Below are positions 6,992-14,021 of a stretch of DNA of 22,973 nucleotides, in pieces (within the stretch, counting starts at the first letter, position 1; each line of letters starts with the position of its first letter). A program made the position numbers and the translations under genes. The notes beneath the pieces are model-generated. The model was not told the DNA's origin. It did not search any database and saw only the letters and a list, made by a program, of their open reading frames with translations. Source of the DNA: a virus; the IMG/VR virus record IMGVR_UViG_3300008963_000036, positions 1 to 22,973 of that record. One strand, written 5' to 3'.

Positions 6992-7288
6992 TTATTCAGA
7001 GTCTGCAACTACAGTATCTTCGATAGCAGTATTACCTGTTACGCCATCGTCACCTGCGTCTACAGCGGAAACTTTCATTGCTACAAGATTTTCTACCTTG
7101 TGGCGTGTTTCGCCTAGTGCATTTGTGTATGTTGTGTAAAGATTCCAACCGGGTGTTACGATACCTTTATCACGGTTAGATTCTACACCCGCTTCCTCAA
7201 GGTCTACAAAATACACGTCATCCGCTTCTGCGTCTGATAGATACTTAGGTGCGTCTGATTGTGTGTCTGTCTTTCCAAAAAGTGACAT
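6992..7288 (-). CDS. Conserved small virion-type protein
   Basis: The 98-residue protein starts MSLFGKTDTQSDAPKYL and contains EEAGVESNRDKGIVTPGWNL, YTTYTNALGETRHKVENLVA and an acidic Val/Thr/Ala-rich tail. I recall the same pattern (MSLFGKTDxQ..., GIxTPGW..., YTDxxGxxRHKxExLVA) in T4-like cyanophages, where it is annotated as a structural protein; I cannot name its place in the virion. It has a strong ribosome site (AAAAGGAG) and its own late-promoter motifs (7340-7351), with a hairpin after the stop. This suggests a stand-alone, highly expressed late gene, as expected for an abundant virion component. Confidence 0.82.
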   Translation of the reverse strand: MSLFGKTDTQSDAPKYLSDAEADDVYFVDLEEAGVESNRDKGIVTPGWNLYTTYTNALGETRHKVENLVAMKVSAVDAGDDGVTGNTAIEDTVVADSE

Positions 7289-7339
7289 TTTAGTTCTCCT
7301 TTTTATGGTCTTTGTTTATTGTTTTTATCGCCATAATAT

Positions 7340-7351
7340 TATTTATTTATG
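7340..7351 (-). promoter_or_regulatory. Overlapping T4-type late promoter motifs (CATAAATA and AATAAATA)
   Basis: The minus strand reads TCATAAATAAATAATATT, giving two overlapping NATAAATA matches about 55 nt before the ATG at 7288. They overlap the stop of the 580-residue gene. Confidence 0.5.
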
Positions 7352-9089
7352 AGATATACATGTTTAGTTCATATCTACCTTCATCGTAGTAAACTTGCAT
7401 TTGTAATTTGCGTCTGGATTCTTTTCCATTTTTCATCAAGTCAATAGTGTATATGTTTGTTTTTCCACGACTGGGTTTTCTCGGACCCGTAGCAACTTTA
7501 CGATCCCATTCATCGTCATCTATTTCATAACCTCTTTTTTCAACCTGTTGTTTTGCATGTTGCACCGCAGATGAAAAAGTCTTGTGATTTATCTGGTAAC
7601 TATCTTTTGATTCTTCTATTTGAGAACCCTTATCTGTCATTTTAATCTTCATTTTTACCATAGGATATTTATCGGAAATCTTTTTGAACTCTATGTATCC
7701 ACGTCTTCTGAGACTGAACACAGAATTATACATTTCTTGGTCTGCACCTGTGCGCAAATCAAAATCCACGTTTGACCACTTATTTTTATCAGCGATACTA
7801 ATTATTTTCTTTTCGCCTACGCTAAGAGCATTCAAAAGACCTAATTTCTTTTCGTTGATACTATCTTTTGCTTCGTTAGGTCCATATCCTTTAGGAGTAA
7901 CGTCCTTTGCTTTTCTTGTTTTCTTTCCAGTAGGAACCCATTTTCTGTTCTTGCCTGTCCCGACCCATTTGCCGTTTACCTTACTTCCGTCTTTATTGAA
8001 GTGTCTTTGTAAATGTGCTGGCAATTCTTCGTTAAGTCTATTTTCTTCATATAAATCATCAATAACAGATTTTAGACCATCACGTGTGCTCATTTCTTTT
8101 TCAAGTTCTTTTTTCTGCTTACTACTTTGATTGTCATAAAGAGTAATTAGATAACTTGCATCTTTCAAAGAAACTTTTATGGGTTTACCACCTAATATCA
8201 AGATACGATCTTTCGTTTTTTTATTAACCATATCTCTCATTTTATCAATCGTGCTTTCTGAAATGACGCTTTCGCCTAGAATGCCATCAATCTTGGACTT
8301 ATTCTTCTTGAAATAGTCCATCATTTTCTTTTCTAGGTCTGTATCATTTTTGTATTTTGTCTTGCGCATCTTTGCTTTTGCGTTGCGAACTTGATAAGAA
8401 TGGTTGGTCATTTCCAAAACACCATCATCAATGCTAAATGTTGCATGAAAAGGCGAATTCATTGCAATGCCATTTTTCCAAGTATCTTTAGGACCAAAAA
8501 CTTTAAGAAAATATGTGGGTTCTCCACCCCCTAAAGTGCTTTTACTCAAAGACGCCTCAAATCCGTATTCTTTTTTAAGTTTGTCAGCAATACCTTTTAA
8601 TGTATCCATTTCAACAGATTCACTTAGTCCGCTTCCATACCCCTCATCAATGTTCGCTTTTTCTTGCCATTCAAGCGAAACTTTGTCCTTGTCTATTGGA
8701 CCACCTTTTGCCCAAGTTCTACAAGAACGTGCAGAGTGGCATTTGAAGTGGTGCATCCAGCAATAACCAAGTTCACCATCATCATCAGATGTTTTACCCG
8801 GCATACATTCTTTCATGCGCTCTGATATATCAAAGGCAACGCAGTTTCCACAATTGGATTTCTTTGCGGCATTTTCTGTCGTATCCCAATATTCTGCTAT
8901 ATCCTTCCAATAATCCCCCGGTTCATTGACATTTAGAGGTCCATATTGTATGTGTTCTTCTTTTATTGCAGCGTCACGGTTTTTCGTGTTCACTTTTAAG
9001 TTTTGTGTCGCAACAGGGCATGATTCTTCTTCGTAGATTGGAGATTCACTTAACCCATTCTCTTCAACAAACTTTCTAAAACTTTTCAT
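7347..9089 (-). CDS. Large modular capsid-targeted protein with Cys-rich HiPIP-like module and several predicted cleavage sites
   Basis: The 580-residue protein begins MKSFRKFVEE, aligning with the T4 internal-protein capsid-targeting sequence MKTYQEFIAE. Residues 22-132 form a conserved module (CPVATQNLKVNTKNRDAAI) with Cys80-x2-Cys83, Cys95, Cys110, Cys117 and Cys123; CxxC followed by GYC-x12-C-RTW recalls HiPIP iron-sulfur proteins, but zinc is also possible. Residues 158-273 are an unknown domain; about 280-345 and 352-405 are small modules, the latter Lys/Gly-rich (NGKWVGTGKNRKWVPTGKK). About 413-490 are winged-helix-like, and 495-580 carry ATGPRKPSRGKTN and YELNMYIS. Joints carry LSE/S (13 and 155), LGE/S (271), ISE/S (276), LNE, INE and IEE/S (491). 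Late promoter TATAAATA and TAAGGATACGG precede it. Confidence 0.85.
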   Translation of the reverse strand: MKSFRKFVEENGLSESPIYEEESCPVATQNLKVNTKNRDAAIKEEHIQYGPLNVNEPGDYWKDIAEYWDTTENAAKKSNCGNCVAFDISERMKECMPGKTSDDDGELGYCWMHHFKCHSARSCRTWAKGGPIDKDKVSLEWQEKANIDEGYGSGLSESVEMDTLKGIADKLKKEYGFEASLSKSTLGGGEPTYFLKVFGPKDTWKNGIAMNSPFHATFSIDDGVLEMTNHSYQVRNAKAKMRKTKYKNDTDLEKKMMDYFKKNKSKIDGILGESVISESTIDKMRDMVNKKTKDRILILGGKPIKVSLKDASYLITLYDNQSSKQKKELEKEMSTRDGLKSVIDDLYEENRLNEELPAHLQRHFNKDGSKVNGKWVGTGKNRKWVPTGKKTRKAKDVTPKGYGPNEAKDSINEKKLGLLNALSVGEKKIISIADKNKWSNVDFDLRTGADQEMYNSVFSLRRRGYIEFKKISDKYPMVKMKIKMTDKGSQIEESKDSYQINHKTFSSAVQHAKQQVEKRGYEIDDDEWDRKVATGPRKPSRGKTNIYTIDLMKNGKESRRKLQMQVYYDEGRYELNMYIS

Positions 9090-9351
9090 TTATCCGTATC
9101 CTTAGTTTATTATTGCTAGGTATTATTCTGTGGTAAACCATTTTTGGAATATGTATATTATCACCTTTATTTATAAAAAAAGGCAATTCGTTGTCAAATT
9201 GGAATTTCCACCCTCCCCCTTCAAGAACAGTGACTTCTCTATCGTTGTGGTCTCTATGCCATACATATTCTTCTGATTCAGTAACATTCGGATCAAAGGT
9301 TCTAATCCACTCTGTCTCACTAATCTTTTCATCAATATAAGGTTCTGTCAC
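9076..9351 (-). CDS. Small cupin-fold protein
   Basis: The 91 residues form one compact beta-barrel-type sequence: EYVWHRDHNDREVTVLEGGG, WKFQFDNELPFFINKGDNIH and IPKMVYHRIIPSNNKLRIRI. The H-x-D-x(n)-E...H spacing is that of a metal-binding cupin: WHRDHND in the first motif, IPKMVYHR in the second. I recall close relatives in T4-like cyanophages without assigned substrate. The start is GTG at 9351 in a GTGA overlap with the upstream stop, with GGAGGG about 11 nt before it; the end overlaps the 580-residue gene by 14 nt. It has no CTS, unlike its neighbours. It may modify or stabilise a virion component or host metabolite; the function is unknown. Confidence 0.82.
   Translation of the reverse strand: MTEPYIDEKISETEWIRTFDPNVTESEEYVWHRDHNDREVTVLEGGGWKFQFDNELPFFINKGDNIHIPKMVYHRIIPSNNKLRIRINEKF
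9168..9175 (-). promoter_or_regulatory. T4-type late promoter TATAAATA
   Basis: An exact TATAAATA lies on the minus strand inside the cupin gene, about 79 nt before the ATG at 9089. It would give the 580-residue capsid-targeted protein its own late transcript. Confidence 0.65.
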
Positions 9352-9902
9352 CAGAAAAAATTCCCTCCATTTTTCAATCCGAGTTGTTTAGAATATTTTG
9401 GAAGGTTGCAACTCCAATATCCAGCAGTTGTCTTATCTTTCTTCAAATGACATTTGTGCCTTGCTGCAAAGGATTTTCTTGCTTCTTCGTCATCAAAATT
9501 AACATCTAAACCACTATCATCACCAAAATTTACTTTTATCACATTGCCCTTGTCATTTTTAACGTAGACATAGAATTTTTTAGGTCCGCCCCTCTTAGGT
9601 TCATTAAGTTCTACATCTTCTCCATCATATTCTGCTTCCATCAATGGAATGTCTAAAGGAACATACTGACCTTCATATTTCGCATGTTCTCCTATGTCAG
9701 TTTCAAGAAGTTCAACATCAAAAGTGTTTTTAACCACTAGCAAACCTTCTTTGTATTGTCTTCTCGCTTCTAGAAAAAATCTATAAAACCCTTCACTGTG
9801 GGGTCTGAAAACACATTCGGATATTGGTATATCGTTTTCGACATGATATTCAACAGATTTTCTTACTGTTTCTTCATGTATGAATTTCTTAAAATGTTTC
9901 AT
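9348..9902 (-). CDS. Capsid-targeted (CTS) protein with conserved C-terminal phage domain
   Basis: The 184-residue protein begins MKHFKKFIHE, matching the T4 CTS with the [IVL]-x-E cleavage position at residues 8-10. A middle region (11-88) ends in PLMEA, an L-x-E/A site (87-90). The C-terminal domain (about 101-184) reads KRGGPKKFYVYVKNDKGN, VIKVNFGDDSGL, ARKSFAARHKC and TAGYWSCNLPKYSKQLGL. This is a module I recall across marine T4-like phages as an uncharacterised structural-protein domain; its two conserved Cys and several His could bind metal. There is no clear ribosome site before 9902. The ATG lies one nt after the stop of the upstream gene, so coupling is likely. Confidence 0.83.
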   Translation of the reverse strand: MKHFKKFIHEETVRKSVEYHVENDIPISECVFRPHSEGFYRFFLEARRQYKEGLLVVKNTFDVELLETDIGEHAKYEGQYVPLDIPLMEAEYDGEDVELNEPKRGGPKKFYVYVKNDKGNVIKVNFGDDSGLDVNFDDEEARKSFAARHKCHLKKDKTTAGYWSCNLPKYSKQLGLKNGGNFFW

Positions 9903-9903
9903 T

Positions 9904-10146
9904 TCAATAAGTGTTACTACTTTTTTTCGATATGTTATTGGTGACTATAAAATCGTAATGTTCCATATTCAGAACACCACTATTTGTCTTTTTGTCCAAT
10001 TCGGAAATGTTTTCTGCTATATCATGAAGAATAACATCATCAGTTTCTTCTTCTCTGAAATATTCAAAAAGACGCATCATTAGAGAATACGATAATCTAA
10101 CGTGTTCTACATTTCTTTCTTCTAATATCTGTTTGAATGTTTTCAT
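9904..10146 (-). CDS. Small capsid-targeted (CTS) protein, unknown function
   Basis: Two ATGs are adjacent (10149 and 10146). I choose the second because it gives MKTFKQILEE, matching the CTS pattern exactly, and a better gap to GAGGGT; it also makes a TGATG overlap with the upstream stop. The 80-residue product then has a helical domain, VRLSYSLMMRLFEYFREEE, DDVILHDIAENISELDKK and VLNMEHYDFIV, resembling a small helical module I recall as recurring in marine T4-like phages. No catalytic residues are evident. It is probably a small internal head protein like T4 IPI-IPIII. The packaging role is inference from the N-terminus. Confidence 0.8.
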   Translation of the reverse strand: MKTFKQILEERNVEHVRLSYSLMMRLFEYFREEETDDVILHDIAENISELDKKTNSGVLNMEHYDFIVTNNISKKSSNTY

Positions 10147-10985
10147 CATACCCTCACAATTGGATTTGGTGTTCTAAAATCTTTCTTTCTCATAATAGTT
10201 TTAGCGATAACATCAAGTTCGTCGTTTCTACGATCATATTCGATAGCAATTGGCATATTTAACTTTGATTGTAAATCTTTCAAGACAACTTCCGCATCTT
10301 TGTGTTTTGATAAAGTGTTACCTTTTTTCTTTACTTGCATATACAACTTTTTGATCATTTCCGATAGTTCTTTCATGTCAATGCAAGGTTTATTTCTTTC
10401 ATCTGACATTCTGTCTCTGAAATGTCTTTTACCAAAATCAAAGTCAATATTGTATTGCTTGAAAAGTTTATCGACAACTCTTTCAAACGCTTTTAACTGC
10501 GCAGAAGTAAGTATCGGACATGAATCATCTCTTTCGCAAACCAATTCAAGTGCCTCATAAAGACTTTTGGTAAATGATTTTGGGTATTCTTTCATCAAAC
10601 CAATCAGTTCTTTTGCATTTACATTCGTCTCAAAAACATCAATTTTTTTGTTCATGTTGTAAAATGCCAACCACCTGTGGTGACCATCAATGACGTAACC
10701 ATCTTTAGAAACCATTATTGGTTTATTGGGCATAGAACCAGAAGAAATATCATCAATTGCTTTTTTAATTTTATCTTTGTCGAACTGTCCTTGCGTTCCC
10801 TTTAGTTTTTTAGGATTAATAGTTTTCTTTACTGTTTTTACGTCATTCTTCTTCAAAAAAACAAAGAAATCTTTCAAGTCTTTTGACTTGATCTGAGGCA
10901 TATCTTTTCTTTTAATGTCCATAGTGTCCTTTTTTGAAGGAACAGTGACATTGAATTCTCTGACAAAAGACTTGAAACTTTTCAT
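10146..10985 (-). CDS. Capsid-targeted protein with ParB/Srx-like domain and possible nuclease-like C-terminal domain
   Basis: The 279-residue protein begins MKSFKSFVRE, the CTS pattern with V-x-E at 8-10. Residues about 55-130 are a ParB/sulfiredoxin-like domain: LKGTQGQFDKDKIKKAIDDI, KPIMVSKDGYVIDGHHRWLA with the diagnostic GYxxDGHHRW at 96-105, then NVNAKELI. Residues about 160-279 are a separate domain with RHFRDRMSDERNKP, IDMKELSEMIKKLY and DELDVIAKTIMRKKDF. The HF-x2-R-x(4)-RN pattern and closing strand recall the barnase/EndoU/RelE-like (BECR) folds of phage polyvalent proteins; that match is weak. GAGGAAAT precedes the ATG. Possible roles are protection or remodelling of injected DNA, or an effector that acts at entry. 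Confidence 0.83.
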   Translation of the reverse strand: MKSFKSFVREFNVTVPSKKDTMDIKRKDMPQIKSKDLKDFFVFLKKNDVKTVKKTINPKKLKGTQGQFDKDKIKKAIDDISSGSMPNKPIMVSKDGYVIDGHHRWLAFYNMNKKIDVFETNVNAKELIGLMKEYPKSFTKSLYEALELVCERDDSCPILTSAQLKAFERVVDKLFKQYNIDFDFGKRHFRDRMSDERNKPCIDMKELSEMIKKLYMQVKKKGNTLSKHKDAEVVLKDLQSKLNMPIAIEYDRRNDELDVIAKTIMRKKDFRTPNPIVRV

Positions 10986-10996
10986 ATTATTTCCTC

Positions 10997-12625
10997 TTAA
11001 ATAATTTTTACATTCTGGTGTTTTACAACGTAAAGTTTACCTTCATCATCTCTTATTCTCATACGACCTGTCGCTTCATCTGTTCCGACAAAGGTTCCTT
11101 CAACGTCTTTATACCCATCTGTTATCTTGTATTTTTTAAACCTTACTCTTGAACCTCTAGGCATCTCTTTTTCTAATGGCGAAGATTCATGTTGACCGGG
11201 GGTGTCTTTTTTATAAATTCTGGTAAGACTATCTGTTCCCCATTCTCTGTCATATGGATCGGAAGATTCGGCAACCCCGTATTTTCTTCTAAATTTATCC
11301 ATAATTTTCGGATCATGTTTTTTCTTTGCTTTTTGAGGTGGTCCATATTTTTTGATATATTCTTTTTCCAGTTGCTTACCAGTCAATTTTATACCAGAAA
11401 CTAATTTACTAATGTCATATGCGATATCACCCACATCAACGCCTTTTAGAACATGTCTGTGCATGGCAGAAAGTGCTTTGTCTACGATACTTTCTTCATC
11501 TAAGAAATCCATATCGTAGATTTCTTCCAATGTAAAAATGTCTTCTTTTACGCAAGAACCGGGTTCATAATCTTTTTTGCCACGAACTTTTTTATATCCA
11601 TCCCAACATGGATTGTCTTCTTCTAAAGATTCGTTTTTCTTCACTTTGTCGGCAAGGTCTTTATCTGCTTTCCCCCATGTTCCTTTTCCTTTAGTAGCAA
11701 ATGAGTTTACACGTGCAAGACCCCACTGAACTGGTGTTGTTCCGGGTCTGTGTCCTGTTCTCCACGCAGCAACACCACGATCAAAAACCTTTTTAAGAAT
11801 TGAATATGAAATGCCAGTTTCTTTTGATTTCTTTTTCAATGCTTTTTCTGCTTTTTCTTCCATCAACTCTATTTGTTCTATAAGATTTTCTATTTGAACA
11901 TCCTCACCGAACATCTTGTCATATTTTTTAGTATGTTTTGAAGGTTTTGTTTTTGCTTCTTTATCACCGGGTGCGGGTTTATAAGCATCAGGATTGTCAT
12001 CATCCATCTTTGCTTTTTTATTGAAGTGTGCATCTCTCTTGTCTTTTGTAGAAGGTGCAAGTCCTTTATAGTATTTGGCAGGTTGTGTGCCTTTTTTATC
12101 TTCTATGTCTTGATCTTGCTTGGTAGACTCATTAATTTCATAAACTAAAATATCGAATTCATAGTCTTCTTTTTTCCCACCTCTATTAGCAAGTCTTTCT
12201 CTTTCTGCTTTTTTGACTTGTGGAAGTTGTCTTCTTGTAAGTCTTTCGAGTGCTGCTTTAGGAATTCTTTGAATTCTTTTATCTAATGCAATTTTTTCAG
12301 CAGCAGACATTTCAGAATACTTCTTACTTTTCATAAGTCTCTGTTTAATTATGTTTCTTGATTTTCTCTGCGCTCTTGCCTTCAACTTTTCAGGCGTTGC
12401 TTTTCTTTTCGCCGCTCTTTTTCTCGCCATTGCAATCTTATTCTTATAACGACGCATAGTCATTGCTTTTCTTTTTCTTTGTGCCATAGATAATGGCGCT
12501 CTTTCTTCTAAGTAATTAAGAGCAATATCGGTAACACTTTCGTATGATGGTTCCAAATCAATATACTTTTTTGGATTGTGCTTTCCGCCACTATCCTTAT
12601 TTTTCTTATCTTTTTTATTAGGCAT
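10997..12625 (-). CDS. Large modular virion-type protein with very basic region and several conserved phage domains
   Basis: In this 542-residue protein, residues 45-150 are strongly basic and helical (APLSMAQRKRKAMTMRRY, KIAMARKRAAKRKATPEK), conserved in cyanophage structural proteins as far as I recall. Residues 175-241 read KGTQPAKYYKGLAPSTK, KRDAHFNKKAKMDDDNP and KTKPSKHTKKYDKMFG. Residues 255-330 (ISYSILKKVFDRGVAAW, TGHRPGTTPVQWGLARV) form a second known uncharacterised phage domain, DUF5824 from memory. About 338-360 is a Cys-containing motif (NPCWDGYKKVRG, CVKE), and 488-542 a small SH3-like barrel. [LIV]-x-E sites lie at 164-166 (INE/S) and 451-453 (VAE/S). It lacks the MKxF N-terminus. 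A perfect late promoter lies 33 nt upstream with GAGGATATT. Confidence 0.85.
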   Translation of the reverse strand: MPNKKDKKNKDSGGKHNPKKYIDLEPSYESVTDIALNYLEERAPLSMAQRKRKAMTMRRYKNKIAMARKRAAKRKATPEKLKARAQRKSRNIIKQRLMKSKKYSEMSAAEKIALDKRIQRIPKAALERLTRRQLPQVKKAERERLANRGGKKEDYEFDILVYEINESTKQDQDIEDKKGTQPAKYYKGLAPSTKDKRDAHFNKKAKMDDDNPDAYKPAPGDKEAKTKPSKHTKKYDKMFGEDVQIENLIEQIELMEEKAEKALKKKSKETGISYSILKKVFDRGVAAWRTGHRPGTTPVQWGLARVNSFATKGKGTWGKADKDLADKVKKNESLEEDNPCWDGYKKVRGKKDYEPGSCVKEDIFTLEEIYDMDFLDEESIVDKALSAMHRHVLKGVDVGDIAYDISKLVSGIKLTGKQLEKEYIKKYGPPQKAKKKHDPKIMDKFRRKYGVAESSDPYDREWGTDSLTRIYKKDTPGQHESSPLEKEMPRGSRVRFKKYKITDGYKDVEGTFVGTDEATGRMRIRDDEGKLYVVKHQNVKII

Positions 12626-12657
12626 AATATCCTCTTAATATATGAATTTTCTCTAAT

Positions 12658-12665
12658 TATTTATA
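12658..12665 (-). promoter_or_regulatory. T4-type late promoter TATAAATA
   Basis: An exact TATAAATA lies on the minus strand 33 nt before the ATG at 12625, in the short gap after the GT25-like gene. It likely starts the transcript for the 12625-9904 virion-type genes. Confidence 0.75.
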
Positions 12666-12677
12666 AAATCATTCAAT

Positions 12678-13349
12678 TCAAACATTATTAAAGTGTCTCC
12701 TGAAAGAAGGTATAAAATCGTAATTTTTTGTTGAACTTTCTTTCCATATAGTAGATTGCCTTAACCACCCAATAGCAGGTGTGGGGTCAGCAATTGCTAA
12801 TGGTATTTTTGTTTTTCTGGACCTCAAAAAGTATACATTGTCAATCGCACCCATAACACCATTTTTTTCAATCTCATCTATCAATTTTTTAGCAGTTACA
12901 TGATTTATGCAATATGCATGTGCTCCTTCATGACCGTCTATATCAATCAATCTTTTAGGTGGTCCTGCCATCACATAATCATACAACTGTGGTTCTTTTG
13001 TCTTATATCCCAGAACCACAATCTTATTATCTGGTATGTCAATATTTATTTTGTGCAACATTATAGCGTCATGTTCTAAAATTATCGCACACTCTTTTTC
13101 ATCGGCAATTTTTTTCCATATCGCTGCATGTCCAGAAGAAGCAAGTTGTGCTTTATTAGAAACGTTTTTTCGTTCTATCTTTCTTTTTAGTCCAAAACTG
13201 TTCCACGCAACGTTTCCGTCAATACTGTGATGCCAGTTGAAATATTCCCACTTTATGCCCAATCCATCACAAGAGTCAGAACAATTTTTCGCATATTCGT
13301 CTGATATTGGCGTTTTTGTTTTTAGTATATAAACTTTTGTTGGTTTCAT
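12678..13349 (-). CDS. GT25-like glycosyltransferase
   Basis: The 223-residue protein shows KVYILKTKTPISDEYAKNC at the N-terminus, SSGHAAIWKKIADEKECAII (71-90) leading into LEHDAIML (91-98), and EGAHAYCINHVTAKKLIDEI. The order matches family GT25 (LPS beta-galactosyltransferase type): SH-x2-x-W-K-I, then the EDD-type acidic motif, then the HAY block. The usual EDDA reads EHDA here, so the central Asp is His and metal-dependent activity needs checking. It is the last gene of the glycan cassette, overlapping the sulfotransferase gene by ATGA. It would move a sugar onto a surface glycan of host or virion; donor and acceptor are unknown. Confidence 0.75.
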   Translation of the reverse strand: MKPTKVYILKTKTPISDEYAKNCSDSCDGLGIKWEYFNWHHSIDGNVAWNSFGLKRKIERKNVSNKAQLASSGHAAIWKKIADEKECAIILEHDAIMLHKINIDIPDNKIVVLGYKTKEPQLYDYVMAGPPKRLIDIDGHEGAHAYCINHVTAKKLIDEIEKNGVMGAIDNVYFLRSRKTKIPLAIADPTPAIGWLRQSTIWKESSTKNYDFIPSFRRHFNNV

Positions 13350-14014
13350 ATTTCAATTCCAGTAATTTCAAAATACTTTTCGAAGTCTTTTTCGTAATAC
13401 TTCTTTACTGCGCTTGCAGTTTTTTCGTCATAATACTTATCAAAAAGACTTTCGTCTTTGGGTTTCATTTCACTTTTAAACTGTTGAAGATTGGTTCTGA
13501 CTTGTATAGAATTATCAGATATGAACTTATTTGTGTGTCTATCTATATTGTCGTAATCCCACCACTCACCACAATCTTTGCTATCAATTGACAGATAATC
13601 GGTCTGCAAAATTTTATTTGAACCATCCTTAAAATGATATCCGTTTTTGAAATGTTCTCTGAATTCTTCTGGATTACTTTTTTTTGTTCTCCTATCCAAG
13701 AAGAAATATAAACTCAACTGCCTTTCAAATGGATTCCTTATGACACCAATGTTTTTCTTCTTAATAGCATCGCTTTTTGATATGATACCATTATCAATTA
13801 TCTCTTGTAGTGTAAGGTGGATAAATCTATATTGAGTCTTGTATTTTAAAACAATGTTATGTGGAACATTGTTGTTTGGTATTCCAGCGTCATTAACTTC
13901 GGTGTATACGTCTCTGCCATTACAGCAATTCTTTATGAAAAAATGTGCAAGACTAGAACTTGCATTCTTAGGAATTCTCATAAACGTAAAATTGTATTGA
14001 TCACAAATAACCAT
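13346..14014 (-). CDS. Sulfotransferase, PAPS-dependent
   Basis: The 222-residue protein opens with the 5'-phosphosulfate-binding loop FMRIPKNASSSL (11-22), a fold-typical K-x-A-S-S/T motif. The 3'-phosphate-binding motif follows at GVIRNPFERQLSLYFF (90-105), where R93-N-P-F-x-R and S101 match carbohydrate sulfotransferase families. A Trp/Tyr-rich middle (CGEWWDYDNIDRHTNKFI) may bind the acceptor. The C-terminal EKTASAVKKYYEKDFEKY resembles the closing helix seen in Sulfotransfer_2 proteins. It should transfer sulfate from PAPS to a glycan hydroxyl. GTGAGGTCAAT precedes the ATG. It is embedded between glycosyltransferase genes, so the acceptor is probably the glycan they build. Confidence 0.85.
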   Translation of the reverse strand: MVICDQYNFTFMRIPKNASSSLAHFFIKNCCNGRDVYTEVNDAGIPNNNVPHNIVLKYKTQYRFIHLTLQEIIDNGIISKSDAIKKKNIGVIRNPFERQLSLYFFLDRRTKKSNPEEFREHFKNGYHFKDGSNKILQTDYLSIDSKDCGEWWDYDNIDRHTNKFISDNSIQVRTNLQQFKSEMKPKDESLFDKYYDEKTASAVKKYYEKDFEKYFEITGIEI

Positions 14015-14021
14015 ATTGACC

